Of a DNA stretch of 64,000 nucleotides, positions 1-8,851 are shown piece by piece. Under the pieces are notes generated by a model. It saw only the letters and a program-made list of their open reading frames with translations, was not told the DNA's origin and searched no databases. The DNA lies in the NCBI GenBank assembly GCA_903908285.1, contig CAIVRH010000039.1, positions 124,001-188,000 of the forward strand. Direction: 5' to 3'. The stretch is from an uncultured candidate division Zixibacteria bacterium. GTDB lineage: Bacteria; Zixibacteria; MSB-5A5; SM1-73. Made by a program: the position numbers and the translations under genes. Every line of letters begins with the position of its first letter. Positions within the stretch are counted from its first letter, which is position 1.

Positions 1-101
1 TCATCTATGACCAAAACCTTGAGCTTTTCTTTGGCTAAGAAGAAGGAGGTGGGTAATCCCGCGCTCCCCGCTCCGATTATGATAACATCGTAATTTGACA
101 T
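1..101 (-). CDS. FAD-dependent oxidoreductase, DAO family (N-terminus only)
   Basis: The minus strand opens with MSNYDVIIIGAGSAGLPTS, a Rossmann ADP-binding fold with the GxGxxG motif, followed by a second beta strand ending in VLVID. The gene runs off the left edge, so only about 33 residues are seen. It lies downstream of, and on the same strand as, the Fe-S flavoprotein at 236-2299. A DAO-type flavoprotein beside a BFD-containing flavoprotein is the usual pairing of the two large subunits of sarcosine/opine/amino-acid dehydrogenase-like or GlpA-like complexes (family knowledge). The substrate cannot be told from what is visible. Confidence 0.7.
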   Translation of the reverse strand, partial: MSNYDVIIIGAGSAGLPTSFFLAKEKLKVLVID

Positions 102-235
102 TTAAGTTTTGAGCAATGAGTAATGAGTATCGAGTTTTGATTTTATAGTCTTAAATTTTGAACTTTAAACTTTGAACCTTAAACGCTTTTCTCCACCTTG
201 CCCCCTTGAATCCTCGACCCCTTGAACCCTCATTA
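102..235. repeat. word-repeat spacer between two oxidoreductase genes
   Basis: The spacer is low complexity. Near-tandem words of 8-12 bases drift through it: TTTTGAGCAATGAGTAATGAG, then TTTTGAAC-TTTAAAC-TTTGAACC-TTAAAC. The same style of sequence recurs in other spacers of this window (near 3330, 14570, 16430, 26510, 26780, 30300, 34800 and 35600). No gene is visible in it. Confidence 0.6.
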
Positions 236-2299
236 TCATTTTACTTCACCAGAAAGCATATCCAGCTTAACTTCCGCTACCAGAGGTCTTAACGTGAACG
301 GGATAATATCACAAAGATCCACACCTTCCTGCTGGTAAATTCTCATTATCAGGGATTGGCATGTTTTTCCACCGCAGGCCCCCATGCCACATCTTAAGAT
401 TTTGAGCTGGTTCATATCGATTACACCTTGCCGAATCATCTTCCTGATTTCGCCTGCTTTAACCCTTTCGCATCGGCAGATAATGGTTTCATCATCTATG
501 CAGGAAGTTGCTGGAGCATCGATCGGCTCGCTGATCTGAGGATTTTGGATTTTAAATCCTGTTATCTGAACAGCTTTTTCTTTGGGGACTTTTAAGGTAA
601 CCAGAATAGTTCGGTCATAAACTTTCCTTTTAGTTATTTTTTCCACTTTTGCCTGGGTTACAAAGTTGCCATCCATATCCACTGCATCCACTTCATCTCC
701 GATTTTGACGTTCAATTCCAAAAGCTCAAAGGGGATGGTTACCAAGCCTTCGGGTCCTTCTTTTCTGATATCTGCTAAGGTAATCGCCAAGCCCGGACAC
801 ACCGCCACACATAAGGTGCAGCCGGTGCATTCATCTTTGACTACATCGGGGAGACCGAAAATCGGATCACCGATCATCGCGATCATGTCTTTGGGGCAGA
901 TATGTATGCAAGGGTCGCAGGGGATTTCCTGAATGCACCGGATTACTGGGAAAAGTCCGGACTCCAGAGGTTTTATATCCAAAGTTGACGTCTTGCCCGG
1001 CTTGCTTTTGAGAATCTCCCATCTTTGAAACCATTCTTCCGGAACTGAAACATTTTTCCCCAAAGATTGAGCGATTTGCCTGCCTGAAATTTTCCCGGAG
1101 AAGATAGCAGCGGATGCCTCTGCAATCTCCAGCGCATCACCGGCAGAATAAACATCCATGCCAAACTTCTTAGCCTGATCATAAAGCTCGTTGACCGGGT
1201 TTAAGCCCACCGCCACCAGCAATGTATCCGCTGAGAAAGTTTTTTCCGTTCCCGGAATCTCCTTGAAATTCTTATCCACCTCTGCCACGGTAACCCATTC
1301 AACTTTATCCTTACCCCCGGCGCATTTGACAGTATGAGAGGTCCAGACCGGAACTCCCAATCTTTTTATTTTATCCTGGTGGACTTTATATCCCCCCACC
1401 TGGGGCATCGCTTCCACCAGACCGACTACATTGATCCCGGCTTGAAGCGCATGATAGGCGGCAATCAGGCCGACATTACCTCCGCCAACTATAAAGAGTT
1501 TGTCCGAAGGGCGAATCAGATCACGATTGACCAAAGTCTGAAAAGCCCCCGCACCATACACACCGGGAAGATCGCAGCCGGGGAAGGATAATGCTTTTTC
1601 CCGGGCGCCGGCAGCGATTAAGAGTTTTTGGGGATTGAGTAAAAGATATTCATTATCATTCACCACTCCGATTTTTTTATCCCTATAGCATGCCACTGCG
1701 GTGGTATTCAACATCACGCGGATATTCGGATATTTTTCTATCTCCGCGGCAAGTTTGGTGGCGATATCAATCCCCCTGGTTCCCGCATAGCAATCTGCCA
1801 CCGTGCCGAAGAAGGAGTGAGTTTGCAAAACCAGCTTTCCCCCCAAACGGTGCTTGTCATCCACGATTAGAACATCCGTCCCCAGCGACGCCAATTCCAA
1901 AGCGGCGGTGATGCCGGCGGGTCCCCCCCCTACGATCAGCACGTCGGTGTCAATTACCGGAATAGGTTTAAATCCGAGGGAGAACTCGTTAGATGCCGGA
2001 AGCTCCGGGATTCCGTCGCAGGCGGTGATTTTCATCCCCTCCTTTATCTGGACCATGCATCCTTTTACCGGGATGCCATCAGTTATAACCAGACACTGGG
2101 CGCATTGCCCATTGGCGCAAAATATCCCCTGGGGACTTCCATCCTTGGGATGGTGTCCGAAGATATTTATACCATAGGCAAAGAGAGCAGAGGAGATGAC
2201 TTCCCCGGCTTTGGCATACAATAGTTTCCCGTTAAAGGAGAAGGGGATTTGAGCTTCTCCTTTAACCTCCAAAATGGGATGCCGTTTGATTCTATACAT
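236..2299 (-). CDS. Multidomain 2Fe-2S / FAD / 4Fe-4S oxidoreductase (sarcosine-oxidase-alpha/HcnB-like)
   Basis: This protein of 687 residues joins four modules. Residues about 10-100 are a plant-type 2Fe-2S domain (Fer2_4) with a CANGQCAQC motif. Residues about 115-400 are an FAD/NAD pyridine nucleotide-disulphide oxidoreductase with GGGPAGI and GGGNVGL dinucleotide motifs. Residues about 455-515 carry two 4Fe-4S ferredoxin motifs (CDPCIHICP and CTGCTLCVAVCP). The C-terminus is a BFD-like 2Fe-2S domain (CRC and CGMGACGGKTC). The layout matches the alpha-type subunits of amino-acid or opine dehydrogenases with an added ferredoxin, so electrons probably pass from a DAO subunit (the gene at 1-101) to a low-potential carrier. 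The substrate is unknown. The adjacent DAO gene supports a two-subunit enzyme. Confidence 0.85.
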   Translation of the reverse strand: MYRIKRHPILEVKGEAQIPFSFNGKLLYAKAGEVISSALFAYGINIFGHHPKDGSPQGIFCANGQCAQCLVITDGIPVKGCMVQIKEGMKITACDGIPELPASNEFSLGFKPIPVIDTDVLIVGGGPAGITAALELASLGTDVLIVDDKHRLGGKLVLQTHSFFGTVADCYAGTRGIDIATKLAAEIEKYPNIRVMLNTTAVACYRDKKIGVVNDNEYLLLNPQKLLIAAGAREKALSFPGCDLPGVYGAGAFQTLVNRDLIRPSDKLFIVGGGNVGLIAAYHALQAGINVVGLVEAMPQVGGYKVHQDKIKRLGVPVWTSHTVKCAGGKDKVEWVTVAEVDKNFKEIPGTEKTFSADTLLVAVGLNPVNELYDQAKKFGMDVYSAGDALEIAEASAAIFSGKISGRQIAQSLGKNVSVPEEWFQRWEILKSKPGKTSTLDIKPLESGLFPVIRCIQEIPCDPCIHICPKDMIAMIGDPIFGLPDVVKDECTGCTLCVAVCPGLAITLADIRKEGPEGLVTIPFELLELNVKIGDEVDAVDMDGNFVTQAKVEKITKRKVYDRTILVTLKVPKEKAVQITGFKIQNPQISEPIDAPATSCIDDETIICRCERVKAGEIRKMIRQGVIDMNQLKILRCGMGACGGKTCQSLIMRIYQQEGVDLCDIIPFTLRPLVAEVKLDMLSGEVK

Positions 2300-2575
2300 A
2301 CATTCAGGTTTAAAGATGGCTTAATCCTGATTATTGATAATCACAAAAAATCAAGATTTATACGCAAAGTTAGTTAAAAATTTCACAAAGTCAATAAAAT
2401 TTTGGTTTGCCCAAATTTGTGTTGCATTTTGCCATAAAGTATGTTAATTTAGTAAATTGAGCCAGCTTAATACCCGGATTTATGAGTATTACTTTTAAGC
2501 TGATCTTTTTATCAAGTAAGAATGATTGAAATCGTATAGTGGTTAGAATAAAAATATTTAATTAAGGAGGTTAGC

Positions 2576-3325
2576 ATGTCGGGCCATTCCAAATGGAGCA
2601 CCATAAAACGTAAAAAAGGCAAGGCAGATGCGGAACGGGGAAAGATGTTCACCCGGCTGATCAAAGAGATTACCGTTTCCGCAAGAGAAGGGGGAGGGGA
2701 TCCGGACGGCAATCCCAGTCTCAGGACCGCTATCTTAGCGGCCAAAGGGGCGAACATGCCGGCTGCTAATATAGACCGGGCTATCAAAAAGGGAACCGGC
2801 GAACTCCCGGGAGTATCATACGAAGAGATCAAATACGAAGGTTACGGCCCCGGAGGAGTGGCAGTGCTGGTGGAGACATTGACCGACAACAAGAATCGCT
2901 GCGTCTCGGAGATCCGGCATATCTTTACCGACAACGGGGGAAACTTGGGTGAAGTCGGCTGCGTCGGCTGGATGTTCGACAAGAAGGGGATTATCCAAGT
3001 AGAAAAGGGAAAGGCGGACGAAGAGGACCTGATGATGACGGTTTTGGATGCAGGCGCTTCGGACATGAGCACCGAGGATGATTATTACGAGGTTGTCACC
3101 CCTTTCAATAAATTCGAAGTGGTAAAACAGGCTTTGGATCAGAAGAAAATTCCTTACATCACGGCAGAAATAACCATGGTTCCCCAGACCACCGTCAAGC
3201 TGGAAGGTAAGCAAGCGGAGCAGATGATACGGATGATGGAGGAACTGGAAGATCACGACGACGTGCAGAAGGTGTTTGCCAATTTCGACATCGATACCGA
3301 GATCATGGAGAAGTTGAGCGCATGA
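2576..3325 (+). CDS. yebC: YebC/PmpR family protein
   Basis: The protein has 249 residues, the normal length, and begins with the diagnostic [14 protein letters not shown]. It shows the family's GRGG-like acidic C-terminal lobe ([16 protein letters not shown]). The family is annotated as transcriptional regulator, and YebC-type proteins have also been linked to translation of difficult motifs, so the precise role is open. A strong AAGGAGG Shine-Dalgarno lies 5 nt before the ATG. It heads the conserved yebC-ruvC-ruvA-ruvB-queA order, and its stop overlaps the ruvC start (ATGA), which suggests translational coupling. Confidence 0.95.
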   Translation: MSGHSKWSTIKRKKGKADAERGKMFTRLIKEITVSAREGGGDPDGNPSLRTAILAAKGANMPAANIDRAIKKGTGELPGVSYEEIKYEGYGPGGVAVLVETLTDNKNRCVSEIRHIFTDNGGNLGEVGCVGWMFDKKGIIQVEKGKADEEDLMMTVLDAGASDMSTEDDYYEVVTPFNKFEVVKQALDQKKIPYITAEITMVPQTTVKLEGKQAEQMIRMMEELEDHDDVQKVFANFDIDTEIMEKLSA

Positions 3326-4008
3326 GAATTCAGGGTCCAGCGTCCAGTGGCCAGGGTCCAGTAGCCAGGGTCCAGGGTCCAGAAGGAATGGTTAAGGGTC
3401 AGGGATTAAATACGAGCAATTTAAAAGGCAGTTACCAGTTGCCCGGACGCGGTAAGAAAGAACCAAAGCAAACCGAGAACTTGAAATCGGTAGCTGGAGA
3501 GTGTGTAATTCTGGGGGTTGATCCGGGTAGCATGATCACCGGTTATGGGTTGATTAGATCAAATGAACACGAAAACGTTCTATTGAAATGTGGGACTATA
3601 AAGACCGATTCGAAAAGCTCGCTTCCGGAAAAACTAAAAATGATTTTTGAGGGAGTATCCCGGATTATCGCAAAAGAATGTCCGGATGAGTTCGCCATAG
3701 AAGAAACCTTTTACAGCAAAAATGCCAGATCCGCTTTGGTGATGGGACAAGCCAGAGGAGCGGCGATTTTGGCAGCTGCCTGTGCTAATCTTCCGATTGC
3801 CGAATACTCACCCAAAGAGGTGAAATCCTCCGTGGTGGGCCAGGGGAGCGCTTCCAAGCTTCAGGTGCAATTCATGGTAAAGAATATTCTAAAACTGAAG
3901 GAGCTTCCCCAACCCATCGATGCAGCGGATGCGCTGGCTATCGCTTTGTGTCATGCCCAAAAAATGAGATTCAAGTCGATATTGTCAACCAGAGAATCTA
4001 TTGGATAA
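3322..4008 (+). CDS. ruvC: Crossover junction endodeoxyribonuclease RuvC with repeat-derived N-terminal extension
   Basis: RuvC is the Holliday-junction resolvase that acts with RuvAB. The core starts at ILGVDPGS and shows the catalytic acidic residues in GVDPGS, AIEETF and the C-terminal [14 protein letters not shown]. About 60 extra residues precede the core. They are encoded by drifting copies of a GGTCCAG/GGCCAGG word and are rich in Gly, Gln and Pro. The ATG overlaps the yebC stop (ATGA), so translation from here is plausible; an alternative TTG at 3481 would give a normal-length protein but has no visible ribosome site. The natural partner ruvA is displaced 1.6 kb downstream by the AT-rich insert. 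Confidence 0.9.
   Translation: MRIQGPASSGQGPVARVQGPEGMVKGQGLNTSNLKGSYQLPGRGKKEPKQTENLKSVAGECVILGVDPGSMITGYGLIRSNEHENVLLKCGTIKTDSKSSLPEKLKMIFEGVSRIIAKECPDEFAIEETFYSKNARSALVMGQARGAAILAAACANLPIAEYSPKEVKSSVVGQGSASKLQVQFMVKNILKLKELPQPIDAADALAIALCHAQKMRFKSILSTRESIG
3328..3405 (+). repeat. GGTCCAG-type word repeat inside the ruvC reading frame
   Basis: Near-tandem copies of the words GGGTCCAG, CGTCCAG, GGCCAGG and GTAGCCAGG fill the first 80 bases of the ruvC frame. The same style of degenerate word repeat otherwise occurs only in spacers here (for example 26850-26885), so spacer sequence seems to have been captured into the coding frame. Confidence 0.6.
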
Positions 4009-4015
4009 ATCATAA

Positions 4016-4717
4016 GATAAAAAGCCAGCATATGGAGATAATACATGCAGAGATCTTTCATGCCAGTATGGAACTAAGACTTATCAACATGGAGAGACAT
4101 GGTGTGAAAAAAATACAAAACTTGGAGATGTTCCAGGAAGTGAGTATTATAGGCTTGTATGTTATAACAGTGAGGTAACTATTGAGCCTTGCGCTGCATT
4201 CAGGCAGGAAACCTGTGTGGAAACAGAAGTTAATGGATTCAAATATGCAAGATGCAGGGCTAATCTATGGAGAGACTGCATTGGCCAAAATAACTCAGAA
4301 GATTGTGAAAACACTGAATTAAGGGATTGTCAATGGATAAACAGCGGGAATAAAATAAGAAATGATAGCGGAACTTTTGATAGTTATGTTTGTGTTCCAA
4401 AACTAACTCCTGGCTTTGATTTCTGGAATGCAGAAGGAGAAGCAGATGGAATATGCTCGGCTGTAGAAACAACTTGCGTTGCTAAATTTGAGAAAAAAGG
4501 TTGGGACGCTATTAGTGGGGGTGGAAATTGGAAGTGTGTTGAAAATTGTGAGTGTTGTGTGGATGATGATACTCATGAGGGATGTACTGGAGACAAAGGA
4601 GGCAAGGTGACTTATCATAAGGAATTTTGCGAGTCATTAGGAGATTGTGGACTAAAGAAAAATTATATTGGAGTCAAGGGATGGAATTATGATGAGCCAT
4701 TAATAAAAGTAGATTAA
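4016..4717 (+). CDS. Cys-rich surface protein fragment, DPANN-archaeon-like (5' truncated)
   Basis: The frame is open from 4016 (just after an in-frame TAA) to a TAA at 4717, and no start codon lies near the left edge; the first in-frame candidate is the GTG at 4217. The 233 codons hold more than 20 cysteines and many W/Y/N. Motifs include FRQETC, CRANLWRDC, DCENTELRDCQW, PGFDFW and WKCVENC. These recall the large Cys-rich extracellular proteins annotated in Pacearchaeota/Woesearchaeota genomes (family memory, not searched). The missing N-terminus indicates that the segment boundary cut the gene. No function is known. Confidence 0.55.
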   Translation, partial: DKKPAYGDNTCRDLSCQYGTKTYQHGETWCEKNTKLGDVPGSEYYRLVCYNSEVTIEPCAAFRQETCVETEVNGFKYARCRANLWRDCIGQNNSEDCENTELRDCQWINSGNKIRNDSGTFDSYVCVPKLTPGFDFWNAEGEADGICSAVETTCVAKFEKKGWDAISGGGNWKCVENCECCVDDDTHEGCTGDKGGKVTYHKEFCESLGDCGLKKNYIGVKGWNYDEPLIKVD

Positions 4718-4770
4718 TATAGTAACTTAAAAATAGTAACATTTAAATAAGGAGAAAACAAAGAAGAAAT

Positions 4771-5268
4771 ATGGGAAGAGTTAAAAATATTGCACTGACA
4801 GGATTGGCTACCCTAGTTCTGGGAGTAGGAATAGGAGGATGTGAAATCCCTCCTGGAGCAACTTACACAGTTGATGAACATGGAAGGCAACATAGAGTGT
4901 ATGAAGAAGAAGTTAAGGAACCATTATTTAGAGGAATTGTCTGTAGAACAATTATAAAAGATGCTAATAATGATATAGTAAGTATGGAGGGAAATGGAGA
5001 AACAACTTTCTTTCAATATGAAAGAATGACAATAGGACAAGAATGGTGTAATCTTTCTAATGATTTAAATATTAATGTCACAGTAACGAATGAAAATGGC
5101 CTGGAAATCTATAATTTAGTAGATTACCTTTCAAAAAGTAATTGTAGTGCAACTTGGAAAGAAATTGCCCCTTATCAATTAGAAAAGGGAATTTATACAG
5201 TCAGATGGACTAGTAAAGAAGGAGGAGAATTAGACAAAAAAACATTTGTAATTAGAGGCGGACAATAA
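4771..5268 (+). CDS. Putative lipoprotein of the foreign segment
   Basis: This 165-residue protein has a basic N-terminus (MGRVKN), a hydrophobic stretch and a lipobox-like GIGGC with the cysteine near residue 29, so it is probably exported and lipid-anchored. The rest looks beta-rich, with three later cysteines (VCRT, WCNL and NCSA), and ends in a short Ig-like TVRWTSKEGG segment. A GGAG ribosome site precedes the ATG. Codon use is AT-rich with AGA arginine, as in its two neighbours and unlike ruvC and ruvA. I do not recognise a family. Confidence 0.6.
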   Translation: MGRVKNIALTGLATLVLGVGIGGCEIPPGATYTVDEHGRQHRVYEEEVKEPLFRGIVCRTIIKDANNDIVSMEGNGETTFFQYERMTIGQEWCNLSNDLNINVTVTNENGLEIYNLVDYLSKSNCSATWKEIAPYQLEKGIYTVRWTSKEGGELDKKTFVIRGGQ

Positions 5269-5286
5269 TAAAAGTTCAAAAATAAA

Positions 5287-5586
5287 ATGCAAACAAAAAA
5301 AGAGGTAAAAAAGAGTAGAGGAATTGCACTAGCGCAGATTATAATTCTTATATTAGGAACAATTGCAATTGCTTATGCTATTGGCTCAAGCATTAAGGAA
5401 GTAAGTGCTGAAGAGGTAGGACCTGTTTACAAACCCGATTCACTTGCACAATGGCCAACAGATACAACTGAAAAAAGAATACCTACAGACATTCCTTATA
5501 CAGTTTTTGCCGGGCAGTTTTGCAGCCTAAGCTTAAATGGTTTTGCGGCGGATAACGGACTGCGGACAACCGACGATATATCCTAA
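5287..5586 (+). CDS. Membrane-anchored N-terminus fused to host spacer (chimeric ORF)
   Basis: Residues 1-75 have a basic start, one membrane segment (residues about 15-36, IALAQIIILILGTIAIAYAIG) and a short extracellular part, a pattern common in small archaeal envelope proteins. From about codon 75 the sequence switches to GC-richer DNA resembling host spacers (compare the GTCCGC-rich words near 10390), and it ends 8 bases before ruvA. The reading frame is therefore probably a junction artefact of the foreign segment rather than a functional gene. Confidence 0.4.
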   Translation: MQTKKEVKKSRGIALAQIIILILGTIAIAYAIGSSIKEVSAEEVGPVYKPDSLAQWPTDTTEKRIPTDIPYTVFAGQFCSLSLNGFAADNGLRTTDDIS

Positions 5587-5594
5587 GGGGAAAT

Positions 5595-6197
5595 TTGATA
5601 GCTTATCTTGAAGGAAAATTAGTTGAGAAAAATCCCACCCATCTGATCGTGGAGGTGAATGGGGTGGGGTACTCGGTTAATATTCCGGTATCCACGTTCA
5701 GCAATTTAGGGGAGACCGGGCTTACGGTTAAGGTTTTGACTTACCAGCACGTGCGGGAAGACGAGTTAAAACTATTCGGATTCTATACCAAACCGGAAAA
5801 AGACTTATTCGAGCTTTTGATCTCGGTGAACGGAGTCGGTCCCAAAGTGGCTTTGGGCATACTTTCGTTTCTTTCAGTGGGGGAGTTTCAAAACGCAATC
5901 CTGTCGGAGAATCTGGATGTGCTCACCTCTATTGCCGGCATCGGGAAAAAAACCGCCCAGCGATTGATCGTCGAGCTGAAAGAGAAACTGGGTAAAATCG
6001 ATCTGGGAGCAGGAAAAGATTCAAAAGGAAAGGAAACGGTTTTAATCCCGGTTCAGGAAGAGGCGATTCTGGCTTTGGTATCGTTAGGATATACCAAGTA
6101 TGATGCAAAAAAGGCGCTGGAGATTGTAGCTTCTGAATCTAAAGAGAGCTTGCCCTTGGAGGAGATGATAAAAAGGGCGTTGAAATATACCAGATAA
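5595..6197 (+). CDS. ruvA: Holliday junction branch migration protein RuvA
   Basis: The protein has 200 residues, the normal size. An N-terminal OB fold (MIAYLEGKLVEK) is followed by two helix-hairpin-helix motifs (NGVGPKVALGIL and AGIGKKTAQRLIVELKEKL) and a C-terminal UBA-like domain that contacts RuvB. The start is TTG, preceded by AAGGGG 4-5 nt upstream. RuvA tetramers bind four-way junctions and load the RuvB motor. The gene should follow ruvC directly and is separated from it only by the foreign segment. Confidence 0.95.
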   Translation: MIAYLEGKLVEKNPTHLIVEVNGVGYSVNIPVSTFSNLGETGLTVKVLTYQHVREDELKLFGFYTKPEKDLFELLISVNGVGPKVALGILSFLSVGEFQNAILSENLDVLTSIAGIGKKTAQRLIVELKEKLGKIDLGAGKDSKGKETVLIPVQEEAILALVSLGYTKYDAKKALEIVASESKESLPLEEMIKRALKYTR

Positions 6198-6473
6198 ACT
6201 ACAGGTTTAAAAGGTTCAAAAGTTCTCCGCCATAGGCGGATCCGCCTTCGGCGGAAAGGGTTCAATTACATTACCCTATCCCATTTGAGGGTGTATCGCA
6301 ATGTAGCGGGCGGACGCCCACCCCCGGACGGGAGCGTCTGCTCGTCTGGGCGGTGCGATTCCCAGACGGGAGCGTTGCTCATCGCACCCAATATAAATAG
6401 TCGGATAAATCCGACCGCTACAATTGGAGAGAGGGTAGGGTAAGGGGAATCAAATAGAAGGGAGAACCGAATT
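6198..6473. repeat. GC-rich palindromic spacer between ruvA and ruvB
   Basis: Two repeat types are visible. Around 6224-6256 the sequence CCGCCATAGGCGGATCCGCC continues into TTCGGCGG, two overlapping hairpins. At 6308-6392 the words CGGACGGGAGCGTCTGCTC and CCAGACGGGAGCGTTGCTC are repeated around GGCGGTGCGATTCC; a related word (GACGGGAGCCCGTCCGG) lies at 11312. No gene is seen. Confidence 0.5.
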
Positions 6474-7493
6474 TTGACACAGCGAGTCACCGTTCCAAGT
6501 AGATTGGATGATGAATTAGAATATGATGTCACTTTGAGACCTGTAAAGTTTGACGAGTTCGTGGGACAGAATAAAATCAAGGAAAACTTGAGTATCTTCA
6601 TCCAGGCCGCCAAACAAAGAGGTGAACCGCTGGATCATGTTCTGTTTTATGGTCCTCCGGGTTTGGGGAAAACTACCCTGGCACATATAATTGCCAAGGA
6701 GATGGAGGAAAATATTAAATCCACCTCGGGTCCGGTGTTGGAGAGGCCTGCGGATTTAGCCGGACTTTTGACCAATCTGGGAGAGCGGGAAATACTATTT
6801 ATTGACGAGATTCACCGGCTTAACCATGTGGTGGAAGAATATTTGTATCCCGCCATGGAGGATTTCAAAATCGACATCATGATCGAAAAGGGACCATCCG
6901 CCCGATCGGTCAAGCTCTCTTTACATCCCTTCACTTTGGTCGGAGCAACCACCCGGGCGGGATTGCTTACCTCTCCATTGCGGGCACGATTTGGTGTAGT
7001 TGCGAGATTGGATTTTTATCAGCCGGAGGATTTGTACAAAATAGTACATAGATCCGCCAAGATATTGAACATAAGCATAACTGATGAAGGGGCGCTGGAA
7101 ATTGCCAAAAGATCCAGAGGGACTCCACGGGTGGCAAACCGCCTTCTCCGGCGGGTCAGGGATTTTGCCGAAGTGAAGGCGAAAGGAAAAATCGATCAAA
7201 CCGTTGCTCACAATGCTTTGCTGATGCTGGACGTGGACGAGCTGGGTTTAGATGAGATGGACAAGAAGATCATGGAAGTAGTGATTCACAAGTTCAAAGG
7301 CGGTCCGGTGGGGATAAACACCCTAGCGGTAGCGGTGGGAGAAGACGGTGAGACCATTGAAGAGATTTATGAGCCGTTTTTGATTCAAGAGGGACTGTTA
7401 AATCGCACCCCCCGGGGTAGAACCGCCACGGATTTAGCGTATAAGCATTTAGGAATTACCAAGGAAAACGGACCACAGGAAAGATTGCTGTAA
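6474..7493 (+). CDS. ruvB: Holliday junction branch migration DNA helicase RuvB
   Basis: This 339-residue AAA+ ATPase shows Walker [11 protein letters not shown], Walker [11 protein letters not shown], sensor 1 in GATTRAGLL, an arginine finger region SPLRARFG, and the C-terminal winged helix ([22 protein letters not shown]). RuvB hexamers drive branch migration on RuvA-bound junctions. The start is TTG (TTGACACAGCGA), consistent with the TTG used by ruvA. It follows ruvA after a 276-base repeat-filled spacer. Confidence 0.96.
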   Translation: MTQRVTVPSRLDDELEYDVTLRPVKFDEFVGQNKIKENLSIFIQAAKQRGEPLDHVLFYGPPGLGKTTLAHIIAKEMEENIKSTSGPVLERPADLAGLLTNLGEREILFIDEIHRLNHVVEEYLYPAMEDFKIDIMIEKGPSARSVKLSLHPFTLVGATTRAGLLTSPLRARFGVVARLDFYQPEDLYKIVHRSAKILNISITDEGALEIAKRSRGTPRVANRLLRRVRDFAEVKAKGKIDQTVAHNALLMLDVDELGLDEMDKKIMEVVIHKFKGGPVGINTLAVAVGEDGETIEEIYEPFLIQEGLLNRTPRGRTATDLAYKHLGITKENGPQERLL

Positions 7494-7606
7494 TCTTAAT
7501 ACCTTGGTCCGACGTCGATCGTCCGTTTCAAACTGACTTTAGTCAGGTTTGAATCTATGCCACTGAAGTGGCTGAGAACTATAACCACATAAAACAGAGA
7601 GAATAA

Positions 7607-8179
7607 ATGAAGCTCCTGTTACATGTTTGCTGCGCCAATTGTGCCATTCATCCGCTTAATATGCTTTTGGATAACGGGCATGAGGTGTTCGGATACTGGT
7701 ATAATCCAAATATCCATCCATTTACCGAGTACCAAAAGAGATTGGAAGCGGTTCAATCCCTGGAGGAAAAGAAGGCTTTTCCGGTATTTTATCGCGATTC
7801 GTATGATCTGGAGAAATTCTTAAAGGCAGCGATACAGGATGTGGATAACCGTTGCAGTTTCTGTTATAAAATTCGATTGATCAAGACCGCTGCTTATGCC
7901 AAAGAGAAAAATTTCGATGGTTTCACCACCACCCTTTTAGTCAGCCCCCACCAGAAGCATGAGTTGATTAGGGAAATAGGGGAGAAGATCGGAAGTGATC
8001 TGGGAATAAGATTTTTCTACCAGGATTTCCGCCCGGGTTTTTATGAGGGTAAAGAAGAATGTAAAAAACTGGAGCTTTACAGCCAGAAATACTGCGGCTG
8101 TATATTTAGTGAAAAGAAACGGTATCTAAAGAAGTATCAAGAGGAAGATGTAAAAAAGAACTCGAAATCCTTTTATTGA
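7607..8179 (+). CDS. queH: Epoxyqueuosine reductase QueH (DUF208)
   Basis: The protein has 190 residues. It begins MKLLLHVCCANCAIHP, with the paired cysteines of QueH, then CSFCYKIRL and a C-terminal YCGCIFSEKKRY, which supply the cysteines for the 4Fe-4S cluster and active site. QueH carries out the last step of queuosine synthesis, reducing epoxyqueuosine to queuosine in tRNA. QueA, which makes epoxyqueuosine, is encoded 1.2 kb downstream, so the two steps are neighbours. A degraded copy of its 3' end lies at 8911-8987. Confidence 0.92.
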   Translation: MKLLLHVCCANCAIHPLNMLLDNGHEVFGYWYNPNIHPFTEYQKRLEAVQSLEEKKAFPVFYRDSYDLEKFLKAAIQDVDNRCSFCYKIRLIKTAAYAKEKNFDGFTTTLLVSPHQKHELIREIGEKIGSDLGIRFFYQDFRPGFYEGKEECKKLELYSQKYCGCIFSEKKRYLKKYQEEDVKKNSKSFY

Positions 8180-8186
8180 TATTTAG

Positions 8187-8648
8187 ATGAAAGGGAAAAT
8201 GATGGATTTAATATATCTTGATTACAATTGCTTCCAAAGAGGATTCGATGATCCCAAGCAGATAAAAATCCGGTTAGAAGCTTTAGCTTGTGAAGAAATC
8301 TTCAAAAAGGCAGAAGAGAAAACGGTCAAATTGGTATGGTCTTTCATACATGAAGACGAAAATATACTTTGTCCATTTATGGAAAGAAAGATGGTGGTTT
8401 CACGCCTTTCCACTCTCTGCAAAACCAGAGTTGGACCAAACCAGAAGATATTGCAAGTTGCTGGAAATGTTCAACGACAGGCAAAAATATCTGCCAAGGA
8501 TGCCATTCATCTGGCATGTGCATATTATGCCAGAAGCAGATATTTTCTGACCTGTGATGATGAACTGATAAAAAAAGCCCAAAGATTAAATCTTAAGATG
8601 AGGATTATGAACCCGGTGGAGTACATAAGGGAGGTCGAGGTCTTATGA
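8187..8648 (+). CDS. PIN-like domain protein, putative toxin of a toxin-antitoxin pair
   Basis: The 153-residue protein has a PIN-like pattern: an N-terminal hydrophobic strand with Asp (IYLDYN), a middle acidic region, KDAIHLACAYYA, and a late FLTCDDELIKKA. In family terms these hold the metal-binding acidic residues of a ribonuclease fold. The likely start is the ATG at 8199, with AAGGGAA before it. The gene overlaps the next by 4 bases (ATGA), the usual coupling of toxin-antitoxin pairs. The family call is by motif only. It sits between queH and queA, next to a duplicated tail of queH, which suggests a recent arrival. Confidence 0.6.
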   Translation: MKGKMMDLIYLDYNCFQRGFDDPKQIKIRLEALACEEIFKKAEEKTVKLVWSFIHEDENILCPFMERKMVVSRLSTLCKTRVGPNQKILQVAGNVQRQAKISAKDAIHLACAYYARSRYFLTCDDELIKKAQRLNLKMRIMNPVEYIREVEVL

Positions 8649-8851
8649 ATAGAAAAAACCTGAATGATACGGAGATTAAGTTCAAGGGGATAGAAGCATT
8701 GAATAAAACACTTGGCACGACTGCTGCTTTAAGATTTCTTGCGCTTCTTCATCGTGAGCCTACCGATTACGTCAAAATCTCCAGACGCCTTTATCAAGGG
8801 CAGAAGATAGAAGAGATATTTGAAAGGGCAAAAGGGAACTGGAGAGAATAG
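8645..8851 (+). CDS. Small partner protein, putative antitoxin
   Basis: The protein has 68 residues and is coupled to the PIN-like gene by an ATGA overlap. It is mainly helical and charged; the pattern 'K-x2-GIEALNKTLG...ALRFLALLHREPTDY' followed by 'EEIFERAKGNW' resembles small uncharacterised proteins found beside PIN-type genes (family memory). No clear DNA-binding motif can be read. Confidence 0.55.
   Translation: MNRKNLNDTEIKFKGIEALNKTLGTTAALRFLALLHREPTDYVKISRRLYQGQKIEEIFERAKGNWRE

Larger units (their letters stand above)
4009..5510 (+). other. AT-rich foreign segment between ruvC and ruvA (archaeal-like)
   Basis: Composition changes abruptly after the ruvC stop and changes back near 5510. 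Inside, arginine is almost always AGA/AGG and A+T is high. The three reading frames look like DPANN-archaeal envelope proteins, whereas both flanks are typical of the host. The first frame has no start (it opens right at the left edge), and the last frame is cut and fused to host spacer sequence at the right edge. No transposase, integrase, terminal repeat or target duplication is visible. Either a captured fragment or a mis-joined short contig would explain this. The boundaries are judged by eye, within about 20 bases. Confidence 0.7.

Noticed and set aside
8713-8728. TGGCACGACTGCTGCT, a sigma-54-like element
   Set aside because: It lies inside the antitoxin-like gene, has no 40-bp activator site upstream and no gene start at the right distance downstream.
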